DNA of 64,000 nt, taken from DATFVA01 sp963815785 (lineage in GTDB: Bacteria > Bacteroidota > Ignavibacteria > Ignavibacteriales > Ignavibacteriaceae). The stretch is from NCBI GenBank assembly GCA_963815785.1, contig CAWFHZ010000007.1, positions 372,001-436,000 of the forward strand, in the 5' to 3' direction. Below the pieces are notes generated by a model, which did no database searches, was not told the origin of the DNA, and saw only the letters and a list, made by a program, of their open reading frames with translations. The translations under genes and the position numbers were made by a program. This document shows positions 17,566-28,072 of this stretch, piece by piece. Every line of letters begins with the position of its first letter. Positions within the stretch are counted from its first letter, which is position 1.

Positions 17566-18572
17566 TACCTTATTTTCCATTCAGAAGGAAAATAAGTTTC
17601 GGCGAAAATTTCGCGTGCTTCATTTAGTAATGAGGGATACTGTTTTATTTTGTATCTGTCTGAAATATGAAAAAGAAAAAGCTTTTTTGCATTTGCGGTT
17701 TTTGCAAGACTGGCAGCTTGTTTTGCAGTTAAATGATAGTTCCTTTTAGCAAATTTTTTTTCTGCAGACAAGTATTGACTTTCACAAACCATTGTATTGC
17801 ATCCCTTAAAAACTTTGCTGATTTTTATCCTCGTTTCTTTCTCATAAATGAAGTCAGTAAGGTAGCCTATGCTTTCTCCCTCTGTTCTTTCGAGTAACTT
17901 TTCCCTGAGTAATTTTATTTTAAAGGATTTATTATCAACCAAAACTTTCTCGGCAGGCTTCACTGAAAGATTTCTTACCTTTTCAAGCCAGGGACCTGGT
18001 GTTAACCCTGTTTTCGTTAAAGTTATCTTATTGATATTCAGGGAAGGTTTTTCTTTTAAAAAATATACTGCAGAAGGAATTATATGGTTAAGAAAAGTTG
18101 CATTAACAGAAAACTCAGGATTATCGATAATTAAATTTTTGAATGATTTATTTTCTACCGGATTTGTGACTGAGTACCCATCCGATGTTTTAAATAAAAA
18201 TGTTGATGATTTTTTTTCATCCATCTCTGTGACATACCACAGACCGGGGACATCTTTTACCAGGTTCCACTTAAAACCGCACAATCGATTATGAATCAAT
18301 TCAACCGTATCTGCTGGTCCATAAATGTAAATTGGTTTTTTTTCCCTGTCATAATTTCTCCTGAAGAAATAATCAAATCCAGCTATATGATCGATATGCA
18401 GATGGGACAGGAAGAGATAATCAATGGATTTAATATCATGTTGATTTAAGTCTTTAAGGATATTTTCGCCGCAATCGAAAAGGAGACGGTAAACCCTGGT
18501 GCCGCTGTTAAGCCAGACCATCAAACCATTGTCCCAGCCGGGCTTTCCTAATACCTGGTATCTTAAACTCAT
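17562..18572 (-). CDS. Ribonuclease Z-like metallo-beta-lactamase-fold hydrolase
   Basis: The 336-residue protein has the metal-binding motif LFLSHLHIDHIAG (HxHxDH, about residues 54-66). Later motifs fit the tRNase Z branch: LNHIIPSAVYFLKEK followed by a TGLTPGPWLEKV loop (about 160-200), CESQYLSAEKKFAKRNYHLT (about 264-283), and a final LFLFHISDRYK. RNase Z cuts 3' trailers from tRNA precursors. This protein is about 30 residues longer than typical forms, and no glycine-rich exosite arm is clear, so it could be a related phosphodiesterase or arylsulfatase-like enzyme. The TTAA at its 3' end is shared with the stop of the convergent gene. Confidence 0.72.
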   Translation of the reverse strand: MSLRYQVLGKPGWDNGLMVWLNSGTRVYRLLFDCGENILKDLNQHDIKSIDYLFLSHLHIDHIAGFDYFFRRNYDREKKPIYIYGPADTVELIHNRLCGFKWNLVKDVPGLWYVTEMDEKKSSTFLFKTSDGYSVTNPVENKSFKNLIIDNPEFSVNATFLNHIIPSAVYFLKEKPSLNINKITLTKTGLTPGPWLEKVRNLSVKPAEKVLVDNKSFKIKLLREKLLERTEGESIGYLTDFIYEKETRIKISKVFKGCNTMVCESQYLSAEKKFAKRNYHLTAKQAASLAKTANAKKLFLFHISDRYKIKQYPSLLNEAREIFAETYFPSEWKIRY

Positions 18573-18795
18573 TTAGTTCCAAACATACTTTATAGAAATA
18601 AAATAGTTATTTAATGTTATAATTTAATATAATATAGCATTACAGGAATTCTTGGGGGAATAAATCTGGAATTTAAATTGAAGTAAAATTCAGTGGTTTA
18701 ATCAATTACAGGAATGAATTTTAGAAAGAAATTTCAACTGCGGGATTATCTGAACGTCGTCTTGAAATTTATATTACAGACCGGGAATAAAATTT

Positions 18796-19706
18796 CTATT
18801 GTTTCTGCAGATTAATCTTTTCTGCAATATAAATAGCTGCAGCTTCATATGCATCTTTACTTTTTGAAGCTGCTTCAAGAACTCTGTTTAAAATCATTGA
18901 CTGGTGAGAAGCAAGAACATGACGGTCTGCTGCATTTCGGGCATCGTCTCCATACTGAGTTTTCACAAGCAGGTTTTCAAATTTGGAAAAGTCCTTTACA
19001 TCTTTTGTTATTTGCGCGTTCCAATTCTGATCAATTATTTTTAGATATTCATTTTCTACCGCTATATGTTTATCTGCCGCCTGAAGCTGAAGTTGTTTTA
19101 CCTTATCGGGGTCAGGTCTGGCTAAATCAACCTGAGTTTTGATCAAAGGTAATTTTTCAATTTCTTTCTGTAGCCAGTCATTGATTTTTTGCTGGCGTTC
19201 TTCAAACTTTTTTTGAATTGCAACCTGTTTTTCAACTAGTTGATTTACATTTTGTAAGTCCTGAGCGGTTCGTTCATCGATTTTGTTGCATTCCTCCAAC
19301 GCAGCCGTAACGGATTCAGTTTCAGGCACATAACTGCTTTTTTGAGATTGATATTGTTTTGCCATCTCCATTCCGAATTTCATTTTCTCTTCATCGCTCA
19401 TATTCTGTAATTTCTTCTGAAATTCGGGGTCCTGCATTTTTTTCATCATATCATTGTTGGTCCTATCAGGAGTATTAATTGCTGTTAATTTAGCTTCGCA
19501 GTTATCAGTTAACTCTTTAAACAATATTTCAGCAGAACAGTTTTCCAAATCGCATTTTATTTTATCAAAGCAGCCATACAGGTTACTGGCGGGGGAACAA
19601 CTGCATTCAGATAAGTAATGAAATTTTCTTTAACCGGTCTCTGTGCATAATTTACCGCGATACTTAAAAATGATATTAGCACGATATGTGCAATCTTATT
19701 ATACAT
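18796..19706 (-). CDS. Exported coiled-coil protein, frameshifted at a G5 run
   Basis: The reading frame from TTG 19548 (250 residues) lacks a signal peptide. Upstream, ATG 19706 opens one in another frame (MYNKIAHIVLISFLSIAVNYAQRP type). Adding one base to the G5 run at 19591-19595 (CCCCC on the coding strand) fuses them through NLYGCFDKIKCDLENC into about 303 residues. The mature protein is rich in Lys, Glu and Gln with long predicted helices (QKKFEERQQKINDWLQKEIE) and several Cys near its N-terminus. I do not recognise the family. It begins 63 bp after the OmpA-family gene on the same strand and is probably co-transcribed, perhaps as a periplasmic partner. The 18573-18795 gap downstream holds no clear gene. 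Confidence 0.6.
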
Positions 19707-19769
19707 CTCCAGCCTAAAAAAAATATTTATATATATTAAAATCCCGGGTAAATCAACTCAACCGGGTAT

Positions 19770-20956
19770 TTACATTTTAATGAATTCAACTCTTCGGTTA
19801 TTTGCTTTTCCTTCGGGTGTTGAGTTATCGGAAATAGGTTCCGTATCACCGTAACCTTTCGTAGTTAACCGGGAGGAGTCTATTCCCATACTTACAAGCT
19901 GAGACATAACTGCATCTGCTCTTTGCTGCGAAAGTTCAAGATTGTGCTTTGAATTACCTGTGTTATCAGTATGCCCGTCTATCTCATATTTTATATCCGG
20001 GTTTTGCTTTAGCACCCGGAATATTTGATTTATTAGCTCCCATTGATTCCGGTTTAATTACTGCCTTATCAACATCGAATAAAATTCCGTGCGTAATTAT
20101 TCTACTTTCCGAGACAATTCGTTTCGTATCGTTAAAATTTCCGCCCTGAGCAATACGAACATTTCTAAGCATAATAGGTTTGTCTTTGTCTCCTATACCG
20201 ACAAAGTTTACTGCATACGTATTGCCTTTAAAAACAGGAACATTGAGGACACGATATTGATCTTCGTAAATTTTAAGCTGGTTTCCCTTCCTTGCAATTG
20301 CAACATGATGCCATTTATTGTTATCAAAACTTTCATGGTCTTCCGGATAAGTTCCCGATAGGTCATTAGCCGTACACTCATAACCTATGAATGCTGCATT
20401 ATTAGCGTCTATCTGAATTATCGTTCTGATCGCTGTTTTGAGGGTCCCAGAATCTTACGCCAACATTGTTATCTCCACCGGGTTGGGTATAGTAATCGAA
20501 TTCGACCGTAAATGTATCGCTGGCAAGATAAGTGTCTGTTTTCATCAATGGAAAAACACTTGCGTAGTTTCCTTCCGTTAATGCAAAAATATTTTCTCCC
20601 TGGAAATTGCTTACCTGTGCCTGACCGGCAGCAAGGTTCCAATGAGATGGAAACTCACCGCTTTCGTCATCAGCAAAGTTATCTTCAAAAATTATCTTAT
20701 CACCGGGAACAAAATCATAGTTTTGGTAAGTTTTGGTACTTGGAGCATTATTACCATTGTTTACTGTTTCGTTTTTGTTATCAGATTTTTTGTTATCGTT
20801 GTTGTTATTGTCTGATTTATTCATTGCATCATCAATTTTTTTCTCAACTTTATCCTGTGCTTTATCTTTTACTTTATTAAGAATATCTCCGAATTGTGCA
20901 TAAGAGGTAATGTAAAAAGTAAAAAACACAATTATAATAAGACAAGATCGTTTCAT
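19770..20956 (-). CDS. OmpA-family protein with N-terminal lectin-like domain, two frameshifts as read
   Basis: Three adjoining frames make one protein of about 394 residues. The N-terminus (ATG 20956) has a signal peptide (ITSYAQF), a charged Lys/Asp/Asn-rich segment and a jelly-roll-like region (DKIIFEDNF to VGVRFWDP). The middle (NNAAFIGYEC to DKDKPIMLRNVRIA) completes that domain. The end is a peptidoglycan-binding OmpA domain (ILFDVDKAVIKPES, YEIDGHTDNTGN, LSQQRADAV, NRRVEFIKM). Removing one A from the T4 (coding A4) at 20436-20439 and one G from the C3 at 20039-20041 restores the frame (PESMELINQIFRVLKQNPD). It sits 77 bp after a 20-bp palindrome that also precedes the response-regulator gene. 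Confidence 0.78.
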
Positions 20957-21032
20957 TGTTATCTCCTAATATATCTGAGTTTTATAGTTCGCCAAGTTTA
21001 GATTTAATTTATTCCCGGAGCTATATTAAATC

Positions 21033-21052
21033 AACTAATCATTTGGTTAGTT
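21033..21052. promoter_or_regulatory. 20-bp palindrome, copy 1, upstream of OmpA-family gene
   Basis: AACTAATCATTTGGTTAGTT pairs at 8 of 10 positions of the dyad and matches the copy at 21820-21839 at 18 of 20 positions. It lies 77 bp before the OmpA-family start and 74 bp past the response-regulator stop. It looks like a binding site for a dimeric regulator, plausibly the adjacent NarL-type protein. A weak hairpin role is possible but there is no T-run on the relevant strand. Confidence 0.5.
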
Positions 21053-21126
21053 TTTATCTGAAAAAGAAAGAGAATAGCAGGGGATTGGAACTGAAGAATT
21101 CACGCGAAAGATTTTAGTAGACGGTT

Positions 21127-21768
21127 TTATAATAGTTTTGATCTTAAAGCTTTAGCAACTGCTTCTGTTCTGGAATTAACGTGGAGCTTTACATAGATAT
21201 TGTGAAGATGAAACCTGATTGTATGTGTGCTGACAAAAAGTTTTTCTGAAATAGCTTTTGTACTGTGTCCTTCAATCAGTGCCTTAAGAACTTCAAGTTC
21301 TCTGTCGGATAAATTTGAAGATTGATTTTGAACCGGAGCCTGGAAATATTGTAAGACCTTTCTTGCAACTTCTCCTGAAAACGGTACTCCGCCCTCGTAT
21401 GCTTCCCTGATAGCATTCAGCAATTTATCGGAGGGACTTTTCTTTAATAAATATCCTGCAGCTCCGGCTCTTAATGATTGGAATATTTTTTCACTGTCGC
21501 TGTAGACAGTAAGCATCATTATTTCTACAGAAGGATAAGCTGCTTTTATTTCCTTTAAACTTTCAATACCGTCTTTCCCTGGCATTTCAATGTCCAGAAG
21601 AAGAATATCAGGCAAGTCAGTTTCAATTAACTGCAAAGCTTCATCGCAGGTTTTATATGCACCAGCACATTTAAAACCCTCTGACTTATTAAGCAGAATA
21701 CATAGAAGCTCCCTTATTTCTTTATCATCATCAAGAACAGCCACACGTATTATAGATTCTTTTTTCAT
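21127..21768 (-). CDS. NarL/LuxR-family response regulator
   Basis: The 213-residue regulator has a receiver domain (about 8-125) with the acidic pocket VLDDDKE, the phosphoacceptor Asp near residue 59 (ILLLDIEMPGKDG), the Thr/Ser switch region (IMMLTVYSD) and the conserved Lys (LLKKSPSDKL). A LuxR-type helix-turn-helix closes it (about 148-210, LSDRELEVLKALIEGHS then VSTHTIRFHLHNIYVKL). It is the DNA-binding partner of the histidine kinase gene directly upstream (71-bp gap, same strand). The 20-bp palindrome at 21820-21839 lies 51 bp before its start, so autoregulation is plausible. Confidence 0.95.
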   Translation of the reverse strand: MKKESIIRVAVLDDDKEIRELLCILLNKSEGFKCAGAYKTCDEALQLIETDLPDILLLDIEMPGKDGIESLKEIKAAYPSVEIMMLTVYSDSEKIFQSLRAGAAGYLLKKSPSDKLLNAIREAYEGGVPFSGEVARKVLQYFQAPVQNQSSNLSDRELEVLKALIEGHSTKAISEKLFVSTHTIRFHLHNIYVKLHVNSRTEAVAKALRSKLL

Positions 21769-21819
21769 AAAGTCTTCTAATGAATGCAGGCAATCATAAT
21801 TTTTAAATTATCCACTATC

Positions 21820-21839
21820 AACTAATCAATTGGATAGTT
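21820..21839. promoter_or_regulatory. 20-bp palindrome, copy 2, upstream of response-regulator gene
   Basis: AACTAATCAATTGGATAGTT pairs at 8 of 10 dyad positions and differs from copy 1 (21033-21052) at two bases. It abuts the stop codon of the histidine kinase gene and lies 51 bp before the regulator start, where an autoregulatory site would be expected. Confidence 0.5.
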
Positions 21840-24788
21840 TTAATTATTAACCGGAAAACTTAGATAAATTTTAGTTCCGCCGTTAGTTACTGATTTTATT
21901 CCAAAATCACCGTTTAATTCCTCAACATTTTTACGCATGTTAATTATTCCGTTTCCATATGTCGCATTATTTACATCAAAACCGTTTCCGTTATCTTCAA
22001 TTGAAAGGTATATGAATTTATTCTTTACAGATAAATTATAACCGATTTTTGTACACTCAGAATATTTGAGAGAATTATTTAAAACTTCCTTGGAAATTAA
22101 TTGCAGACTTCTTTTTACCGCAGCAGTAACTTTAATTTTATCGATGTTAGAAGTTTCAAAGTTTAATTCTATATTTTTTGCTTCACATATTTCATAAGCG
22201 TAAGCTTTAAAGTTCAGGACAAAATCATTTAGAGAATCGAATCTCGGATCAATTGCCCAGATTACATCTATCATAGAATCAACAAGATTTCTGGAAATCC
22301 TGCCAATTTTATCCATTGTCTTTATAGTGGAAAAATTATCATCACTATCATCCGGTGAATATCCTTCACTCACTCCCATCATTGAGTGCTCTGAAAGCAT
22401 AGCTATATGAGTTAATCCGGAACCTATTTCATCATGAAGATCTGATGCAATGCGGGTCCTTATTTTTTCAATCTCCATCAACCTGTTTAATCTCATTTTT
22501 ATAAAAAGAAAAACAGCTAACCCTGCTGAAAATAATATTAGAAGGTAAAACCACCATTGCTGATAAAATGGAGAATCTATTTTAAACGTGAACTGTGCCG
22601 GTGTGCTGCTTTTAATATTATCAAAACTTACTGCCTCTACCTGGAATGTATAAGTGCCGGGGTTCAGCATCGAATATGTAACTGCATTATTATTTGTGGA
22701 TAACTTCCAGCTTGTACTTTTATTGATTAGCCGGTATTCATAACTAGCTTCCGATTCATTCCGGTTTATGATTCCCTGGAACTCAAAAGTTATAGTATTA
22801 TCGTTGCTCGGAAGACTAGTTTCTTTACCTAGTTTTCTTTCGTGCCCATTTACTAAAAATTTAGTTAAATAAACAGGGGGAGAATATGTTACATTCAAAC
22901 TTTTTAATGGTTCATAAATATAAAAGCCAGTTGCAGAAGCGAAACAAAGATTGCCGTCTTTTGAAGAAGCGACCGAATAAAAAGGTTCTCTGGGAATGTC
23001 TTCAGATAATTCATAAGAAATATTTAAGTTCTTTTTTAAAGACTGGATGCCGGCTTGTGTCCCTACCCAGGTTTTTGAAGGTGTGGTTGCGATACTCCAT
23101 ATTGCATCACTGAAAAGCCCGTCATTCCTGGATATCAATTTAAATTTACCGGAGTTTAAAACTGCAACTCCTCCATATCTTGTTCCAATAATAAGCTGAC
23201 TGTCTTTTTCCGCAATCGCGCGGATATCATTATTAGGCAACCCGTCTTTTGTGGTAAAATGTTTTAAAAGAATTAATGTGTCACGGGAAATACCTCCTGA
23301 GTTGGAAAATTCCGAAAGCCCATTATCATATCCGCCAAACCAGAAATTACCTTTTGCATCCTGGTAGATAATGCGGACAGAATTATCAGGTATTCCGTCT
23401 CTATCAGTATAGATCTCTTTTATCCTGTTTTGATTATTGTCATCCAGTAAAGCTATCCCTGTATCTAAAATACTGCACCAGATTTGTCCGGATTTATCAA
23501 TTAAAATTGTAAAGAGTTTATCTCCTTTAGCTGCATTTGCCAGGTTAATAATTTCTACCTTCTTCAAAATGGAAGCAGCATTTTTAACCTGAATAATTTT
23601 ATAAACCTGGATTTCACCTGATGCTGAACAGATATATATTTTACCTTTCTTATCGCATAATATTTTTTGAATATTCTTGTGTTTAAATACACCCTGCAAT
23701 TTATGCTCGAATTGAGACCAGCCGAGATGATCATCTTTAAATAGCTCTATCAATTTATTGTCTACAGAAGCCCAGAAATGATTATTATTATCAGGTGAAA
23801 CGGTGGACCAGTTACCCTGAGTTTTAGAATCATTTTTAAATTCATATAGATCGGGATAAACTAATTTAGACATACCGTTATCATTCGTACTAACCCATAA
23901 AATATTCTCCCTGTCGAGCAGAATTGAGGAAACATTATTTTGAAGCAGCCCGTTTTCAGTTGTAAATCTTGTCAAAGAATTTTCAACGTTACTCGTATTG
24001 AATTTATACAAACCATTATCAGTAGAAATCCATATATTCTTAAAATTATCTTCAAGAATACCGGTTGAAAAATTTATTACTTTAAGATTATAAGATTTTA
24101 TATCTCCGCTATTTAATATCTTGTAAATGAATCCAGTATTCGAAGCGTAAGCCCAAATATTATTTTCTTTATCAAGCAGTAGAGAACTGATTTCCTGCCT
24201 GGGTTTACCCGGAAGCCGAATTGGTGTTATAGTTTTATTTGATATTTTATATAAACCAGTTTCAGCTGCAATCCATATGTTATTATCTTTCTCCGAAAAT
24301 GAATAGACTGCCCCTGTCTTAACTTTATAATTGGGAATTTCTATCAGATCATTTTTTAATAGAAAGAAACCTTCATCTGATCCGCAGTAGATAGTATTAT
24401 CTTTTGCCTGAAAAATCGTGTTAATATAAACCTGATTTCCAGTTAACTTTGCGCTTAAGTTCCTGAAAATACCATCATCAAAAACCTGTACTCCATTGCC
24501 ATTAGTTCCAATCCAGATTTTATTCCTTATTGATTGATCAGGCAGGACAAAACTGATGTTGTTAGTTATTAAACCGTCAGCCGTGGTATAATTGCGAAAT
24601 GTTTTACTGTTAAAAGCACTTAATCCTTCGCCTGTGGCAATCCATATATAGCCGGATGAATCCTGGCAGATACAATGAATGTTGTCGGAGACTAATCCGT
24701 TGCGCATTGTGAAATGATGAAAAGGAAGCAGCTGTGCATAAGAGAAAGATATGCAAGTCAGACAAAATAGTACTAAAATACTTTTCAA
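21840..24788 (-). CDS. Two-component-propeller sensor histidine kinase (HisKA_3 type)
   Basis: The 982-residue membrane kinase has a signal peptide (CLTCISFSYAQL) and a long periplasmic region of two-component-regulator propeller repeats (IWIATGEGLSAFN, IWIGTNGNGVQVF, IWISTDNGLYKFN and more; about 20-650). A Y_Y_Y beta-sandwich follows (about 660-735), then one membrane helix (WWFYLLILFSAGLAVFLFI, about 742-760), a HisKA_3 dimerisation helix with the phosphorylated His in RIASDLHDEIGSGLTH (about 787) and an HATPase_c domain (EDNGNGFDV, GNGIINMRKNVEELNG). Such kinases sense extracellular glycans or other polymers in Bacteroidota; the ligand here is unknown. The response-regulator gene follows on the same strand. 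Confidence 0.94.
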   Translation of the reverse strand: MKSILVLFCLTCISFSYAQLLPFHHFTMRNGLVSDNIHCICQDSSGYIWIATGEGLSAFNSKTFRNYTTADGLITNNISFVLPDQSIRNKIWIGTNGNGVQVFDDGIFRNLSAKLTGNQVYINTIFQAKDNTIYCGSDEGFFLLKNDLIEIPNYKVKTGAVYSFSEKDNNIWIAAETGLYKISNKTITPIRLPGKPRQEISSLLLDKENNIWAYASNTGFIYKILNSGDIKSYNLKVINFSTGILEDNFKNIWISTDNGLYKFNTSNVENSLTRFTTENGLLQNNVSSILLDRENILWVSTNDNGMSKLVYPDLYEFKNDSKTQGNWSTVSPDNNNHFWASVDNKLIELFKDDHLGWSQFEHKLQGVFKHKNIQKILCDKKGKIYICSASGEIQVYKIIQVKNAASILKKVEIINLANAAKGDKLFTILIDKSGQIWCSILDTGIALLDDNNQNRIKEIYTDRDGIPDNSVRIIYQDAKGNFWFGGYDNGLSEFSNSGGISRDTLILLKHFTTKDGLPNNDIRAIAEKDSQLIIGTRYGGVAVLNSGKFKLISRNDGLFSDAIWSIATTPSKTWVGTQAGIQSLKKNLNISYELSEDIPREPFYSVASSKDGNLCFASATGFYIYEPLKSLNVTYSPPVYLTKFLVNGHERKLGKETSLPSNDNTITFEFQGIINRNESEASYEYRLINKSTSWKLSTNNNAVTYSMLNPGTYTFQVEAVSFDNIKSSTPAQFTFKIDSPFYQQWWFYLLILFSAGLAVFLFIKMRLNRLMEIEKIRTRIASDLHDEIGSGLTHIAMLSEHSMMGVSEGYSPDDSDDNFSTIKTMDKIGRISRNLVDSMIDVIWAIDPRFDSLNDFVLNFKAYAYEICEAKNIELNFETSNIDKIKVTAAVKRSLQLISKEVLNNSLKYSECTKIGYNLSVKNKFIYLSIEDNGNGFDVNNATYGNGIINMRKNVEELNGDFGIKSVTNGGTKIYLSFPVNN

Positions 24789-24960
24789 TTTTTAAACCGG
24801 TATAGATTGAAATAAATTTAGTAAAATTTGAAAATAAAAATAATGCAGTATTTTTAAAATTATTATTTCAAAATGACTTAAGTCCTTTTATTTTTGTTAA
24901 TATATTTTTCGTTTCTTTTCTTTACTTAAAATTCAATAAGAATTATTTGGGAAGGCAAAT

Positions 24961-26867
24961 ATGCGTTTGAAAAATCTTCCTGCATTTCTAATCCTAATTA
25001 ATATCCTGATTATAATTCCACTTCAGGTAATCTTCCCTGAGAAAGTAGATTCATTATATATTTCACAGCATTACAATAAACATGAATACAAAATTGAAAT
25101 GCGGGATGGAGTAAAACTTTTTACTTCGGTTTACTCGCCAAAAGATACTTCTCAGGATTATCCTATTCTTATGGTGAGAACTCCTTATACCATAGCCCCT
25201 TACGGTGAAGATAATTATCCGAATAACTTTGAAGTACCAGGGGATATGGTAACAGACGGTTATATATTTGTGTTTCAGGATGTACGCGGTCAGTTTATGT
25301 CTGAAGGTAAATTTATTAATATGCGTCCATATATTCCTGATAAAAAAGCTAAAAATGACGTTGATGAAAGCAGCGATACGTATGATACAATTGACTGGCT
25401 TGTAAAAAATATTAAACACAATAATGGTAAAGTCGGAATGTGGGGAATTTCATATCCCGGTTTTTATGCCGCAATGGGCTCAATTGATGCTCATCCGGCA
25501 TTAGTTGCTGTTTCTCCTGAGGCTCCTATTGCTAACTGGTTCTTAGGTGATGATATGCACCATAACGGTGCTTTCTCCTTGCTGCTTGATTTTGATTTTT
25601 TCTCTATTTTCGGTCGTGAGCGTGATTCACTCACAATGAATTGGCCAACGCCTCTGGAATATGCCTCACCGGATGCTTATAATTTTTTCCTCGATCTAGG
25701 ACCGCTTTCAAATGTGAATAAAAAATATTTTAATAACAGAATTGCTTTCTGGGATTCAACCGCAAATCATCCTAACTATGACTACTATTGGAAAGCAAAA
25801 AGTAATCTTTCCCATTTTAAAAACATTAAACCTGCAATGCTGATTGTAGGGGGCTGGTATGATGCTGAAGATTTGTACGGGCCATTACATATTTACAAAT
25901 CAATTGAAGCGAATAATCCTGGCGCAAAAAATAGTATTGTGATGGGTCCATGGTTCATGGCGGATGGATGAGGAGTAAGGGTGATTCTCTTGGTGATATT
26001 TCCTTCGGATCGAGAACAAGTGAGTTTTTTCAACAGAAAATATTTATCCCTTTTTTTGAACATTATTTAAAAGGAAAAGATGACTTCCATCAGTGGAATG
26101 TTTATGTATTTCAAACCGGTACAAATGAATGGAAAGTTTATTCCTCCTGGCCACCAGACAACGTAAAAGATGAACAGATTTATTTTAATGAAAATCAGTC
26201 CCTTTCATTTATAAAACCTGTAAACACTGAAAATGATTATGATGAATATTTAGCTGACCCGATGAAACCGGTTCCGTATACAAGTAAAAAAATGGATTCA
26301 AGAGGATTTTACGATAAGAATTATATGATTGAAGATCAGAGGTTTACCTCAGAAAGACCCGATGTTCTTAATTATGAAACTGAACCTCTAAAAAATAATA
26401 TTACAATCTCGGGACCGATGCAGGCTGAGCTTTATGTCTCAACTTCCGGAACCGATGCTGACTGGGTATTAAAAATAATCGATGAATTTCCTGCTGATGC
26501 GCCAAACCCCAAACCCAATCCAAATAAAATTGAGATGGGAGATTACCAGATGCTGATAAGGGGAGAGATTATGAGGGGACGGTACCGGGATAGCTTTGAA
26601 AATCCCAAAGCATTTGAACCAAACAAAATTGTAAAAATCAAATTCGACCTTCAGGATATCGATCACACTTTTCTTAAGGGGCATAAAATTATGATACAGA
26701 TTCAAAGCAGCTGGTTTCCATTTTTTGACAGGAATCCACAGTCTTTTGTAAATAATATTTATGAAGCTGAACAAAATGATTTTCAGAAAGCGTTTAACAG
26801 GGTTTATCATTCAACAGAGTACCCATCTGCACTACATTTAAAAATTCTGCAGGAAGGAAATAAATAG
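24961..26867 (+). CDS. CocE/NonD (S15 X-Pro dipeptidyl-peptidase) family hydrolase, frameshifted
   Basis: Two overlapping frames (24961-25971 and 25950-26867) encode one protein of about 635 residues. It has an N-terminal hydrophobic export signal, an alpha/beta hydrolase domain with the nucleophile in GMWGISYPGFYAAMGS (Ser near 163), an acid in GGWYDAEDLYGP (near 300), and the C-terminal jelly-roll domain of the S15 family (EPLKNNITISGPMQAELYVS, then FLKGHKIMIQIQSSWFP). The break lies at the catalytic His: adding one T to the TT at 25954-25955 restores GPWFHGGW. These enzymes cleave acylated amines, esters or X-Pro peptides; the substrate is unknown. It stands upstream of a DUF1028 gene. Confidence 0.82.
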
Positions 26868-26952
26868 TTATTTTGCAGTTAAATAAATTATATCATAAAT
26901 ATTAAATCTGATTGACTGATTTTTAAAAGAGATTAAATCTCAGGAGAGAAAA

Positions 26953-27945
26953 ATGAAAAATATTATTGTTAAAATTTTAATGTTTGTCACCATGATTACT
27001 TCTATGTCATTTCCCCAACTTTACTACAATCACGATCCTTTTGCGCATACATTTTCTATTGTTGCGAGAGACCCTGGTACAGGTGAAATGGGAGTTGCTG
27101 TTCAGTCTCACTGGTTCTCAGTCGGAACAATTGTAAGCTGGGCTGAAGCCGGAGTAGGTGCAATTGCAACCCAGTCATTTGTAAACGCTTCATTTGGTCC
27201 ACGTGGACTTGAAATGTTAAAATCAGGAATGTCAGCACAACAGGTTGTCGATTCTCTCTTGGCTTCCGATGAAGGCCGAGAATTCAGACAGCTTGCAATT
27301 ATTGATTCAAAAGGAAATGCGGCTTCATTCACCGGAAAGAAATGTATTCAACCTGCAGGAAATATTGTTGGGGATAATTTCTCTGTTCAGGCTAACCTGA
27401 TGATAAATGATAAGGTCTGGCCGGCTATGGCGGATGCTTTTAAAAATACAAAAGGTCCCCTGGCAGAAAGAATGATAGCAGCGCTTGAAGCAGGACAAAA
27501 AGCAGGAGGAGATATCCGCGGTAAACAATCTGCTGCATTGCTGGTGGTTAAAGGAAAATCATCCGGTAAAGTCTGGGAAGACCGGTTGATTGATTTGCGT
27601 GTGGATGATAGTGCTGAACCGATAAAAGAATTAAAGCGATTGCTGAAAGTTCACCGTGCTTATGATCATATGAATGCAGGTGATCTTGCGGTAGAAAAAA
27701 ATGATATGCAGCTTGCATTAAAAGAATATTCGACCGCTGAAGAGATGTTTCCAGATAATGCAGAAATGAAATACTGGCATGCAGTTGCACTTGCAAATAA
27801 CGGAAAAGTTGATGAATCTCTTTCAATCTTCCGGGAAGTATTTAATATGGATGAAAACTATAGAACACTTACACCAAGACTTATAGATCCGGGTCTGCTT
27901 ACTGTGAGCGAAAAAGATTTAAAACGAATAATGGACATGAAATAG
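26953..27945 (+). CDS. DUF1028 family protein with C-terminal TPR-like region
   Basis: The 330-residue protein has a signal peptide (ITSMSFPQL) followed by the DUF1028 domain, an Ntn-hydrolase-like fold, over about 30-225 (HTFSIVARDPGTGEMGVAVQ, WAEAGVGAIATQSFVNASFG, GKQSAALLVVKG). A short tetratricopeptide-like tail follows (about 235-310, MNAGDLAVEKNDMQLALKEYSTAEE). The family's reaction is not established. It lies 85 bp after the S15-family hydrolase, with a good SD (CAGGAGAG) before the ATG. The signal peptide places it in the periplasm or outside, in a run of secreted hydrolases. Confidence 0.87.
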   Translation: MKNIIVKILMFVTMITSMSFPQLYYNHDPFAHTFSIVARDPGTGEMGVAVQSHWFSVGTIVSWAEAGVGAIATQSFVNASFGPRGLEMLKSGMSAQQVVDSLLASDEGREFRQLAIIDSKGNAASFTGKKCIQPAGNIVGDNFSVQANLMINDKVWPAMADAFKNTKGPLAERMIAALEAGQKAGGDIRGKQSAALLVVKGKSSGKVWEDRLIDLRVDDSAEPIKELKRLLKVHRAYDHMNAGDLAVEKNDMQLALKEYSTAEEMFPDNAEMKYWHAVALANNGKVDESLSIFREVFNMDENYRTLTPRLIDPGLLTVSEKDLKRIMDMK

Positions 27946-28072
27946 AAAGGGTTAACTGTTCGAAAAATGTTTTTCATTTGATGAAAATGAAACCAACGCT
28001 AAAACAAAAGTAAATGTGGGAATTACTGCATTCTTTGTTTCTTAAAAACTATTTTTATTTTTTGTTTAGATT

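Noticed and set aside
18720..18790. Plus-strand frame reading STAGLSERRLEIYITDRE before a TAA, like the tail of an OmpA-type protein
   Set aside because: Only about 20 residues with a stop just upstream; no start, no homologous context. Chance is enough.
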